From assembly GCF_044005705.1 (NCBI RefSeq), contig NZ_JBIPKE010000015.1, positions 1-64,000 on the forward strand: a DNA stretch of 64,000 nucleotides, written 5' to 3'. The DNA is from Marinoscillum luteum. Its GTDB lineage: Bacteria > Bacteroidota > Bacteroidia > Cytophagales > Cyclobacteriaceae. This document shows positions 53,512 through 61,631 of the stretch, in pieces. Positions within the stretch are counted from its first letter, which is position 1; each line of letters starts with the position of its first letter. Under the pieces are notes generated by a model that made no database searches, was not told where the DNA came from, and worked only from the letters and a program-made list of their open reading frames with translations. Position numbers and translations under genes: made by a program.

Positions 53512-55235
53512 TGAGCAGAAGGCTACTAGAGAAACAAATAGCCAGGATAAAGGAAAAGTATCCTGAAGAGGAGTTTTTTGATAGGCTATTCGAAAAAGTA
53601 GCCAGTAGCTATGTGGATTTTGACCGGGTACAAAAACTGAAAGACCGGTCAATTCGCCTGATGTCTCAGGAACTGCATGACCTTTATAGGGCCCAGGAGG
53701 AGAAACAACGAGCCTTTATTTCCACCATCCTTGGTAAGATTGTGGACGGTATTATCACCTGCAACATGACCGGCCAAATCATTTCTGTCAACAGCTCTGC
53801 CGAGCACATCATCGGCAAAAATGAAAGCGAAATAAAGCAGTTAGAGCTATCCGAGATACTTGCCGACTTTAAGACCTATGATGAATTTCTCAGCCACTAC
53901 TATTTGAACCTTGCAAAGAATGAAAATCAAATTGAGGTATCAATACTAGGGAAGGGCAAAAAGAGGATACCCTGTGAAGTATCTGTAAGTCAGTTTGAGA
54001 TAGACGATGTTTCATCAATCGTCCTACTAAGGGACATCACAGAGCGAAAGAAAGTAGAGGCCATCATTATAGAGGAAAAGGAGAAAGCAGAAAAGGCATC
54101 CCGTGCTAAAGCTGAATTCTTGTCTACCATGAGTCATGAAATAAGGACCCCAATGAATTCTATTATTGGGATGACCAATATTCTCATTCAGGATGACTTT
54201 GATCAGGAGACCATGAACCTACTCAACACGCTTAAGTTCTCAAGTGAACACTTGTTGATTTTAATCAATGACATACTCGACTTCAATAAGATTGAAGCGG
54301 GAAAGATTGACTTTGAGCACATTGATTTTAACCTTAAAGAATTAGTTGAAAATATTAACGAATCTCACAAATACCGAGCAAATGAAAAAGGGGTTAAACT
54401 TGAATTGGCCATAGACCCATCGAGTCCAAACTGGGTGGTAGGTGACCCTGGCAGATTGTCACAAATCCTGACTAATCTGATTGGCAATGCAGTGAAATTC
54501 ACGAAGGAGGGCTCTGTCACGACCAGGCTGACACCACAGCAACAAAAAGGTAACAGCGTTGATATTTTGTTTGAAGTGATTGATACGGGAATAGGGATAG
54601 CTCCGGGAAAACAAAAACTAATCTTTGAGTCATTTTCCCAATCAGAAACCTATACCACGCGGCAATATGGCGGAACAGGGTTGGGACTTGCCATCACTAA
54701 AAAACTCATAGAACTTCAAAATGGCTGTTTAGAGGTCTCTTCATCGCCTCAAATGGGTTCAAACTTCCATTTTTCTTTGCAGTTTATCCTGTCAGATACA
54801 CCAGACGATGTGGTAACGAAACCTGTGGATGGAATGTATGCAAGCCAGGACGAATTGGTGGGGCTGAAAATACTCCTGGTAGAGGATAATCCAATGAACC
54901 AATTTGTAGCAGGAAAATTCCTGAACAAATGGGCATGTAATGTGACCATCGCAGAAAATGGCAATGAGGCCTGGGAGAAAATACAGGAACAGGAATTTGA
55001 CATCATCTTGATGGACCTACAAATGCCAGATAAAAATGGGTTTGAAACTACACAACAGATTAGAAACTCTGACAAAGCCTATAAGGATATCCCAATCATA
55101 GCACTCACAGCTACGGCTTTCCTGGAAGAAAAAAACCGTGCGCTTAAGGCAGGCATGAACGATTTCGTAACCAAGCCCTTCAATCCAAAGGAATTGTATG
55201 AGAAAATCCTCAAAAACATGACCCATTCCACCTGA
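53511..55235 (+). CDS. Hybrid histidine kinase (PAS-HisKA-HATPase-REC)
   Basis: 574 aa, no TM segment, so cytoplasmic. An N-terminal helical region, a PAS domain (about 68-180), then HisKA with STMSH209-EIRTPMNSIIGM. The HATPase domain shows the N-box LTNLIGNAVKF, DTGIGI and GGTGLGLAI. A C-terminal receiver has LVEDNPMNQ, phospho-Asp D502 (LMD-LQMPD) and the KPF signature. It probably reads the state of the FIST protein encoded just upstream and signals by phosphorelay. No output regulator is adjacent. Confidence 0.94.
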   Translation: MSRRLLEKQIARIKEKYPEEEFFDRLFEKVASSYVDFDRVQKLKDRSIRLMSQELHDLYRAQEEKQRAFISTILGKIVDGIITCNMTGQIISVNSSAEHIIGKNESEIKQLELSEILADFKTYDEFLSHYYLNLAKNENQIEVSILGKGKKRIPCEVSVSQFEIDDVSSIVLLRDITERKKVEAIIIEEKEKAEKASRAKAEFLSTMSHEIRTPMNSIIGMTNILIQDDFDQETMNLLNTLKFSSEHLLILINDILDFNKIEAGKIDFEHIDFNLKELVENINESHKYRANEKGVKLELAIDPSSPNWVVGDPGRLSQILTNLIGNAVKFTKEGSVTTRLTPQQQKGNSVDILFEVIDTGIGIAPGKQKLIFESFSQSETYTTRQYGGTGLGLAITKKLIELQNGCLEVSSSPQMGSNFHFSLQFILSDTPDDVVTKPVDGMYASQDELVGLKILLVEDNPMNQFVAGKFLNKWACNVTIAENGNEAWEKIQEQEFDIILMDLQMPDKNGFETTQQIRNSDKAYKDIPIIALTATAFLEEKNRALKAGMNDFVTKPFNPKELYEKILKNMTHST

Positions 55236-55289
55236 GGGTGGTTTGGAGTTAAGCTCTCACCTGGTGCCATTTGATATTGGGATATGCTG

Positions 55290-55471
55290 CGTCATTCCGG
55301 TTTGCAAGGTACGAGTTTGCCCGTCATTCCGATTTGCGAGGTACGAGTTTGCTCCGTCATTCCGGTTTGCGAGGCACGAGCAATACCGGAATCTCATACA
55401 CTATAACCACCTGATCGTCAAAGATTCCGGTATTCGTCCTGCGCTGTGCTCCGTCCAAAACCGGAATGACG
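55290..55471. repeat. Extragenic palindromic repeats, copy D, with tandem left arms
   Basis: Three left arms in tandem, CGTCATTCCGGTTT (55290-55303), CGTCATTCCGATTT (55322-55335) and CGTCATTCCGGTTT (55355-55368), 32 and 33 bases apart. AATACCGGAATCT, AGATTCCGGTATT and the right arm AAACCGGAATGACG (55458-55471) follow. It is nearly the same as copy B except for the extra arms, so the unit grew by local duplication. It fills most of the gap between the kinase and greB genes. Confidence 0.85.
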
Positions 55472-55532
55472 TTATGGAAAATGCCAGGCACGAGCTTACT
55501 ACCTTCATGCCGGTTTGTGAGACACGCAATAC

Positions 55533-56048
55533 CTACTTCTGATACGCTATGTCAAGAATTTCCCACACAAAGTCACCCAATTTGGTTTGAACTATCGCTA
55601 CATCTCCAACCGTTTTATCAAGAAGTGCTTTAGCCATTGGGGAGTCCATAGATATATAATCTTTATTGTCGGTCAGTTCCTCGTAACCCACAATTCGAAA
55701 TCGCTTTTGAAGCCCTTTCGCTTCGTTTTTAACATCTACCCATGCTCCAAACATCACTTTTCCTTCCTGGTTAGGGTGGTAATGAATCACTTTAAAGTTG
55801 TCAATACAGTTACACAGATAGCGAATGCGCTTATCAATTTCCCGAAGGCGTTTTTTGTTGTAATGGTAATCGGCATTTTCCGAGCGATCCCCCAAACTTG
55901 CGGCCCATGAGACCTTGGCGGTAGTTTCCGGACGTTCCAAACGCCACAAGTGATCATGTTCATCCCTCAATTTTTGTAAGCCTTCGGCTGTAATCATTTG
56001 CGAGCGTATGATTTTTGGCAGCGTTGATTCTGGGATTTTTCGCCTCAT
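55533..56048 (-). CDS. greB: GreA/GreB-family transcript cleavage factor
   Basis: 171 aa from ATG 56048; a TTG 30 bases upstream is less likely. An N-terminal coiled coil (about 15-80) ends in the acidic tip SLGDRSENADYHYNKKRLREIDKRI (in part), whose D and E residues stimulate cleavage of backtracked RNA by RNA polymerase. The C-terminal FKBP-like domain includes FRIVGYEELTDNKDYISMDSPMAKALLDK (in part) and ends in a strand. Length and tip sequence match GreB rather than GreA. Confidence 0.9.
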   Translation of the reverse strand: MRRKIPESTLPKIIRSQMITAEGLQKLRDEHDHLWRLERPETTAKVSWAASLGDRSENADYHYNKKRLREIDKRIRYLCNCIDNFKVIHYHPNQEGKVMFGAWVDVKNEAKGLQKRFRIVGYEELTDNKDYISMDSPMAKALLDKTVGDVAIVQTKLGDFVWEILDIAYQK

Positions 56049-56657
56049 AAAGTAGATCTTATTTTGAAACTCTTGCAAGATAAAAAATGATGGATTGTTT
56101 ATCTGTGTAGAACAATGAATAGATGTTTCAGGGTGGGCATTAGTTTAGGGCCGCAATTGGAATTGTCGGACGGCCAGTCTACGCGACCTGGTCCGAGGAA
56201 TCATCATGCCGCAGTGAGGAAGGTTAGTCGGGGACGCCTAGTCCACTCTTTTGGCATCCCGATAAGTTACCGGGATTGGCAGGAGGGGAGAGCGGTGAAT
56301 GTGTGCAGAATTCGGAGTACAACACATACCCGTAAAAACCTGACAAATATTCCCTTTCACACAGAACGTGTCAGTCTATCAAACACTACATGTCAGTATG
56401 ACAGTGTATTTTAGAATTATCCAAAGATTAAATTAGAAGATGCCAATATTTTTAGCTAGAAGAATTTTTGGCATTGAGCTTGTAAAACCAAATCAGGTTA
56501 AGCACGAACTAAACCTAATAAAATAATTTTTGGTAATATCCTGATAGGATAGGTTTTTAAAAGGACTGCAAAGATAGTACTTCAATAGTATTTATCCAAA
56601 CCCACTGCTTAATTCCTCCTTTCTGTTATTGCCTTTCACAATCAAAAGCTAATTACA
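56049..56657. other. Intergenic block with hairpin and possible operator
   Basis: 609 bases without a convincing gene. The first half is GC-rich and contains CCCGATAAGTTACCGGG (56258-56274), a decayed copy of the hairpin at 60860. The second half is AT-rich and leads to the CBASS-type operon; TATCCT-GAT-AGGATA (56537-56551) is a small palindrome 106 bases before its first gene. No clear TTG-N19-TAnnTTTG promoter was found. Confidence 0.5.
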
Positions 56658-56831
56658 ATGGCTAGAAACAAACCTTATGGCGATAACGCTAGAAAAGGGG
56701 CTGTAAAAGGACGGTCCCAAACTCACAACCCTAAGACAGATCAATGGGTTAAACGTGATTCCTCAACTGGAAAATTTATGGACGTTAAACAAGATGGGAA
56801 ACCATTTAAAGGGGTTAGGAGGGAAAAATAA
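56658..56831 (+). CDS. 57-aa basic protein at the head of the CBASS-type operon
   Basis: Starts MARNKPYGDNARKGAVKGR and ends PFKGVRREK: 57 aa, about one quarter Lys or Arg, no TM or Cys. Its stop overlaps the CD-NTase start by one base (TAATG), so it is co-translated with it. Very similar small proteins occur widely in accessory regions in my memory, but no function is known to me. Binding to nucleic acid, or acting as a tag or cofactor for the CD-NTase, are possibilities. Too small for most gene finders. Confidence 0.7.
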   Translation: MARNKPYGDNARKGAVKGRSQTHNPKTDQWVKRDSSTGKFMDVKQDGKPFKGVRREK

Positions 56832-57778
56832 TGGCCAGTTGTCATAACTTATTTCAAGACTTTCATCAGAACATTAGACTTCTGAAAAGTAAGAGAGACA
56901 AAATGAAGAGCTCCAAAGAGGCTCTAAGGAAAAAAATTGTCAATCATTTTAAAGAGAAACACCCAGAATACAAGCCTAAATTTTACATCCAAGGTTCATA
57001 CAAGACTAAAAACGGTATCCGATACAAGGATGATACAGCTGATTTAGATGACGGGGTTTACTTTGAAAGAGATCCTGATGTGACCGCAACGACTCTACAG
57101 AAATGGGTTTATGAAGCTGTCGAGGGCCATACATCTGGCGGACAGCAGCATAAAAAAAAGTGTATTAGAGTGATCTACGCTGGTGATTTCCATATTGATT
57201 TACCAGTTCTATATAAAACTGATGACATGGATCACCCTAGGCTTGCGGTGAAAAATGAAGGTTGGGTTGATGATGATCCAAAAGAGTTTGTAGAATGGTT
57301 CAATAGATCCAAAGATCAAGATGGACAATTAATAAGGGACACAATGTATTTGAAAGCTTGGGGAGATCATAAGCGCAATTCAATGCCTTCAGGGTTATGT
57401 ATGACTATACTTGGTGAGAAGAACGCGAAGTATGATGACAGGGATGACATATCATTACACGAAACATTGAAGAATATTAAGAATAGCCTTTCAGCATTCT
57501 GGACATGTACCATGCCTACTTGGCCGTATGAAAATCTATTTGAAAAGTATGACCAAACTTTTAAAGATAATTTCTTCAAAAATCTTGATGCATTTATTGA
57601 AGATGCGGATGAGGCAATACAAACAGATGATAAAGGAAAAGCTAGCAAACTTTGGAGAAAGCATCTCGGAGATAGATTTCCAAAATATGAAAATACCGAG
57701 GAGAACTCATCTAGCAACAACAGCAGCAAGGCTGCATTGGCTGGAGTGGCTTATGTAAGCAAACCTTGGGGACATTGA
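56831..57778 (+). CDS. CD-NTase A (CBASS cyclic-oligonucleotide synthase) with C-terminal tail
   Basis: 315 aa of the cGAS/DncV-like nucleotidyltransferase superfamily. Active-site residues are intact: G55-S56 (QGSYKTKNG), D71-L-D73 (ADLDDGVYF) and D123 (FHIDLPV). The helical C-lobe includes RDTMYLKAWGDHKRNSMPSG. After KLWRKHLGDRF there is a disordered Ser/Asn-rich tail of about 35 residues ending SKPWGH. In CBASS type II the CD-NTase C-terminus is conjugated to targets by the E2 enzyme; the tail here would serve that. Expected product is a cyclic di- or trinucleotide; identity unknown. Confidence 0.88.
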   Translation: MASCHNLFQDFHQNIRLLKSKRDKMKSSKEALRKKIVNHFKEKHPEYKPKFYIQGSYKTKNGIRYKDDTADLDDGVYFERDPDVTATTLQKWVYEAVEGHTSGGQQHKKKCIRVIYAGDFHIDLPVLYKTDDMDHPRLAVKNEGWVDDDPKEFVEWFNRSKDQDGQLIRDTMYLKAWGDHKRNSMPSGLCMTILGEKNAKYDDRDDISLHETLKNIKNSLSAFWTCTMPTWPYENLFEKYDQTFKDNFFKNLDAFIEDADEAIQTDDKGKASKLWRKHLGDRFPKYENTEENSSSNNSSKAALAGVAYVSKPWGH

Positions 57779-58443
57779 AAAATAAGAAATTGAAAGCTCT
57801 TGAATTGGATGTAGAAGCAGTCGTACGCACACATCCAGAATTAGAGCCTTTGATGTATAAAAACATTCCAGTTGGACTAGAAGGTATTATTGACATTTTT
57901 GACTTGGATGATGTAAAGAGGGGATCCTTTCAGATACAGGTTGATTTTTCAGCAAGGTATCCAAATGGATTTCCTTCCTTGCGTGAGCTTAGCAAACTGA
58001 TCCCAAGAGAAATTGACAGACATATTTACGATAATGGAAACTGTTGTGTTACGGTCCTCCAAAAACAGATAATTGAATCTAAGAGAGGGATAACTATAGA
58101 AAGATATTTTAAAGATTATGTTGTACCATTTCTTGCCAATCAGATTCATTTTGAAGAATACGGAAAGTGGGCAAATGAGGAATACAAACATGGTTATGCT
58201 GGTCAGGTTCAATTTTATCAAGAGACAACAAAGTCAACCGACCTGTCAATTATTCTAAAGGCAATAAAGATCATAATTGATAGCACTAAGTTTTCTCGAA
58301 ATGAAAAATGCTTTTGCAATAGTGAGATCAAGTACAAGAAATGTCATGAACAAAGTATATCTGATCTGAGGGTTATTGGAAAGGAACAACTAAAAAGCGA
58401 TTGGGATCAGATTAATGAAATATTAGAAGAAGAGAAAATATGA
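57766..58443 (+). CDS. E2-like conjugating protein with SEC-C motif
   Basis: 225 aa. Residues about 10-150 have the UBC fold signature: FSARYPNGFP (strand/Pro loop) and DRHIYDNGNC93-C94-VTV, the region of the catalytic Cys. No E1 domain is present, as in E2-only CBASS operons. The C-terminus holds RNEKC182-F-C184-NSEIKYKKC193-H194, a SEC-C zinc motif known from SecA and many unrelated proteins. It overlaps the CD-NTase gene by 13 bases (TTG start). The role would be to attach the CD-NTase tail to a target and so raise its activity. Confidence 0.78.
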   Translation: MGTLKNKKLKALELDVEAVVRTHPELEPLMYKNIPVGLEGIIDIFDLDDVKRGSFQIQVDFSARYPNGFPSLRELSKLIPREIDRHIYDNGNCCVTVLQKQIIESKRGITIERYFKDYVVPFLANQIHFEEYGKWANEEYKHGYAGQVQFYQETTKSTDLSIILKAIKIIIDSTKFSRNEKCFCNSEIKYKKCHEQSISDLRVIGKEQLKSDWDQINEILEEEKI

Positions 58444-59135
58444 AACTCAAGCAATATCTGGTAGGTATTTATAATCGAAATAGTAGAGTCGTAAAAATTG
58501 GCCATTACGCTGTAATTGCAATTACAATAGTTGCTTTCTTACTGTGGTTTCTTCCAATCGAGGTAAAATATTTTGATCCTGAAGCTGCCTTCACTATTCT
58601 ATTTGCGCTATCAGCATCATATGGAGTACTGTTTAAGATTCTACTTGATGAGGCAGAATTCTCACCATCTTTAGCTTTGGCTTTTGGATATGTTGAGAAT
58701 TTTTTGGAACCTGCTATCACACAGTTAATCCAAGATGAAGAGAATCCTATCTTTCATATATATAAACCAGACTCAATTCAAGAATTGTTTGAGAAAAACA
58801 TCGAAAGAACCCGAAAGGCTATAGAAGCGAAAGGATTTAAGTTATCAGATATTGTTTTGGAACCCAGATACTCTCGAGCAAGAGATGTGATACTAATAGA
58901 GAAGGAAGAAGGAAATCAAACATACTTTGATTTCCCTGGTACCCTAAAATCCTTATTACCATATATTGACTACAAAATTGCATCAAGAAGCAATGAATCG
59001 GACATAGAGGAAAAAGAGAGATTAGGCAAAAAGCTAATTGAAAAATTTTTCAAAAAAACTGAAGAGCTTATAGCGAAAAAAGAATTAAGTGCTCATATAA
59101 AAATATGTGATAAACAACTGTATTTTGATATGTAA
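58440..59135 (+). CDS. Two-TM membrane effector, probable STING domain
   Basis: 231 aa. Two TM helices (about 22-40 and 47-67) precede a cytosolic domain of about 160 residues. Its start, LALAFGYVENFLEPAI (79-93), resembles the first helix of prokaryotic STING (G-Y-x-x-N-F-L-x-P). Later parts, RDVILIEKEEG and TYFDFPGTLKSLLPYID, fit STING's ligand-lid region. TM-STING proteins respond to cyclic dinucleotides by assembling in the membrane. It overlaps the E2 gene (ATGA). Another CBASS two-TM effector type is the alternative. Confidence 0.62.
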   Translation: MKLKQYLVGIYNRNSRVVKIGHYAVIAITIVAFLLWFLPIEVKYFDPEAAFTILFALSASYGVLFKILLDEAEFSPSLALAFGYVENFLEPAITQLIQDEENPIFHIYKPDSIQELFEKNIERTRKAIEAKGFKLSDIVLEPRYSRARDVILIEKEEGNQTYFDFPGTLKSLLPYIDYKIASRSNESDIEEKERLGKKLIEKFFKKTEELIAKKELSAHIKICDKQLYFDM

Positions 59136-59251
59136 TGCTATTTCTACTTAGACTTTTACTGTTAGGAATTATTAGCTATGCTGCTTACGATAAGCTGAGA
59201 AGAAAAAGATTGATATCTCAGATGATTCCAATGCTCATGATGAATTCTTAG
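59135..59251 (+). CDS. 38-aa single-TM peptide
   Basis: MLFLLRLLLLGIISYAAYDKLRRKRLISQ followed by Met-rich PMLMMNS (given in part): one hydrophobic helix with Arg/Lys on the cytosolic side. The start overlaps the STING gene stop by one base (TAATG), and the stop overlaps the next start (TAGTG). It is thus locked into the operon on both sides, which argues that it is translated and useful. Could be a membrane partner or inhibitor of the effector. Function is unknown. Confidence 0.6.
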   Translation: MLFLLRLLLLGIISYAAYDKLRRKRLISQMIPMLMMNS

Positions 59252-60096
59252 TGTTCAACGAAAATCTATCCATCACTAAAACAAAAAGTAACAGACTCAA
59301 GCAAGCAAGAAGAGGTATCAAACGCAAGCTCAAGATTCGTCTTAAAAAATGGCATAATTATCCAGAACCTAGGTTTGCCACCCAAGGATCATTCACCACT
59401 GGAACTATGATAAGAAATGAAAGAGACTGGTGCGATCTCGATATGGGTATTTATTTTTTTCAAGATCTAGACCTGACTTATGGATCAATTCAAAAACACA
59501 TCAAGGAGGCACTTTTTGACCATACTAATGGTGAAGTTAAGTTGTTGTCAAAATGCATAAGGGTCGTATACAGCAATGATTTTCATATAGATATGCCTAT
59601 ATATTTAGTCAAAGAACAAGGCGTATTTCTGCTAGGCTCAAAGAGTAATAATTGGACAAGATGCGATTCAAAGAAATTTAAAGATTGGGTAAAAAAGGAA
59701 GCTGCTGACAATGATCAATTAATCAGGATAATAAGATATTTTAAGGCGTGGGCAGACAGGTATAGAACTAGTAAAAGTATAAAAATGCCAAGTGGTCTTG
59801 TTTTCACAATATGGACAGTTCAACATTATGAGAGTAACATTAGAGACGATATATCTTTTATAAAGACCGCAACTCATATACTTAAAGAGTTGAAGTCATC
59901 ATGGATTTGCGAAATGCCAGTTGAGACAAAGGATAATGTTTTGGAAAAGCTTAATGACGATCAACAAGATAATTTTAAAGAAGCCTTGAAGGAACTAATA
60001 AAGAAGGGGTATGAAGCTCTAACTCAAGATGATAAGGCAAAGTCACTTAAGATATGGAAATCTATGTTAGGACGTAGGTTCACAGATATTATTTAA
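59251..60096 (+). CDS. CD-NTase B, second cyclic-oligonucleotide synthase, tail-less
   Basis: 281 aa from GTG 59251. It has the same family layout as CD-NTase A but is clearly diverged. The active site is complete: G46-S47 (QGSFTTGTM), D62-L-D64 (WCDLDMGIYF) and D114 (FHIDMPI). The C-lobe includes RIIRYFKAWADRYRTSKSIKMPSG. It stops at KIWKSMLGRRFTDII, the point where CD-NTase A goes on into its Ser/Asn tail, so it lacks the segment that the E2 would act on. Last gene of the operon. A regulator or a maker of a second nucleotide are options. Confidence 0.85.
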   Translation: MFNENLSITKTKSNRLKQARRGIKRKLKIRLKKWHNYPEPRFATQGSFTTGTMIRNERDWCDLDMGIYFFQDLDLTYGSIQKHIKEALFDHTNGEVKLLSKCIRVVYSNDFHIDMPIYLVKEQGVFLLGSKSNNWTRCDSKKFKDWVKKEAADNDQLIRIIRYFKAWADRYRTSKSIKMPSGLVFTIWTVQHYESNIRDDISFIKTATHILKELKSSWICEMPVETKDNVLEKLNDDQQDNFKEALKELIKKGYEALTQDDKAKSLKIWKSMLGRRFTDII

Positions 60097-60307
60097 ATTA
60101 AAAGCTATGCATAACTGGTCTCAACTTCGTCCACTTTCCAAGCCAGATCAGCCAGCAGAACCTAGCCGGTCTGCGCGACCCTGACGCAACAATTATGAAA
60201 ACTGCTTTCATCCAGTATCCAAACCACAAAGGAGCTCACTTTAGGGTCGTAAATCGAGTAGGAAAGAGAGGGAAGTAGATAGGTCCAAGCCAATAGGATA
60301 AACCGAA

Positions 60308-60784
60308 ATGCCCAGAATTGAATTAGAAACAGTAATAAATGCTCCAATTGAAAGGTGTTTTGACTTATCTCGGAGTATTGATCTGCATAAGATTTCTACC
60401 GAACACACCAATGAGGAAGCAATCGCTGGTGTTACCTTAGGCCTCATTAAGCTCAATGAGTCTGTAACCTGGAGAGCTAAACATTTTGGAGTTTATCAAA
60501 TTCTGACCACAAAGATCACTGAATTTGACAGTCCGAGATTCTTTGTTGATGAAATGGTTAGGGGAGCTTTCAAAGGATTTAGACACGAGCATCACTTTGA
60601 ATCTATCGAGAATGGCACGTTAATGACAGATATTTTTGAATATCAGTCACCATTCGGAATTCTTGGCAAATTGGTAGACATAATCGTTTTGAAAAGATAC
60701 ATGACCAAGCTATTGATAAAAAGGAACGATACAATCAAGGAATTTGCTGAATCGGATCAATGGGAGGCCGTTTTATCACAATGA
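60308..60784 (+). CDS. SRPBCC-family protein
   Basis: 158 aa with the START-like fold: begins ELETVINAPIERCFDLSRSIDLH, has HHFESIENGTLMTDIFEYQSPFGILGKL in the middle (shown in part) and a long C-terminal helix. Such proteins bind hydrophobic ligands; this subgroup includes CoxG- and cyclase-like members, so a ligand cannot be named. It stands alone 211 bases after CD-NTase B and probably is not part of that operon. Confidence 0.82.
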   Translation: MPRIELETVINAPIERCFDLSRSIDLHKISTEHTNEEAIAGVTLGLIKLNESVTWRAKHFGVYQILTTKITEFDSPRFFVDEMVRGAFKGFRHEHHFESIENGTLMTDIFEYQSPFGILGKLVDIIVLKRYMTKLLIKRNDTIKEFAESDQWEAVLSQ

Positions 60785-61631
60785 TCAATATTATGTTAAG
60801 TAGAATCAATTCTACGCCTTGGCGGGTCGGCCTGACAGAATAGTGGGGTGTGCGTTGGTCCCGATAGTTATCGGGAGTGCGGATGACAGGTGATTATTTT
60901 GTCCCGGCGGGGAACCGCTAGATTTTTTGAATACTTTTTTCCCGAATCGTCGGCCCGGCAATGAAGAAAGTATTTGCCTGCCGGATCGGCGGACCGCCGG
61001 CATGAGAGCATACAGCGAACGTAAATGATATCTACAAAACTGTGAGCCTTAGAAGCCGTCTGCTAGACTCTATGAGATTGCCACGTCACATTCATCTTCC
61101 TGTCGTCTGATGAATGTTCCTCACAATGACGTGCTAATTGATGGCTTGTACTGTGAGCCACCTAGCCGGTCGCAAACAAAGCGTTGGCCTGCAAGGCTAC
61201 CGAAACGTCGGCCTGGTTAGACTAGCCGTCCGCATATAACGTCTAATTATATAACACGGGCGGTGAGCCATAGACCGGAATCCAAGGAATTAAACTTAGG
61301 AGCAGTGCATGAACAAACTCGTTGGCTACTGCCAGCTTAGACTAGCCGTCCGCAAATAATATAGAATTATATATAAGCATGGGCTGTAGCATTGGCCTTG
61401 ATTTGCTTTAACATTCAAGAGCAGGATAAGGATTACCGTGATTTGCTTTAAGCCTGGCCGGCCGGCATAAAATCATTACCGATATAGAACTTTACAACCC
61501 AATGGCCAGCACACAGATTCTATATCTGATCTTATGCGGTCCACGCCGGATTAATTACTCGCTGTGCTCGTAAGCAGTAAATCACTAGTATTGTTACCCG
61601 GTGGAATAATTTCAAATCTTATATTCGTATA
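60785..61631. other. 847-base repeat-rich intergenic region
   Basis: No gene seen. It contains CCCGATA-GT-TATCGGG (60860-60875); a composite block TGATTATTTTG (60891-60901), a 20-mer ending AATACTTTTTT (60921-60940) and AAAGTATTTGCCTGCC (60967-60982) that recurs at 63609; TTAGACTAGCCGTCCGCA twice (about 61217 and 61334); GTGAGCC-type words; and ATTATATAACAC (61246-61257), whose inverse lies at 61912. The mosaic suggests repeated insertion and decay of small elements. Confidence 0.6.

Noticed and set aside
53511..55235. Kinase as a partner of the receiver-like protein in the restriction operon
   Set aside because: It is about 12 kb away across the island boundary and is coupled to a FIST gene instead.
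56115..56414. 99-codon open frame between greB and the defence operon
   Set aside because: It spans a decayed hairpin repeat and has scattered Arg/Ser/Pro composition; no support as a gene.
61160..61400. Possible integron attC sites around the GIY-YIG gene
   Set aside because: Words such as CGTCTAATTATATAACAC recall attC cores, but no paired RYYYAAC/GTTRRRY sites in the right order were found and no integron integrase is present.
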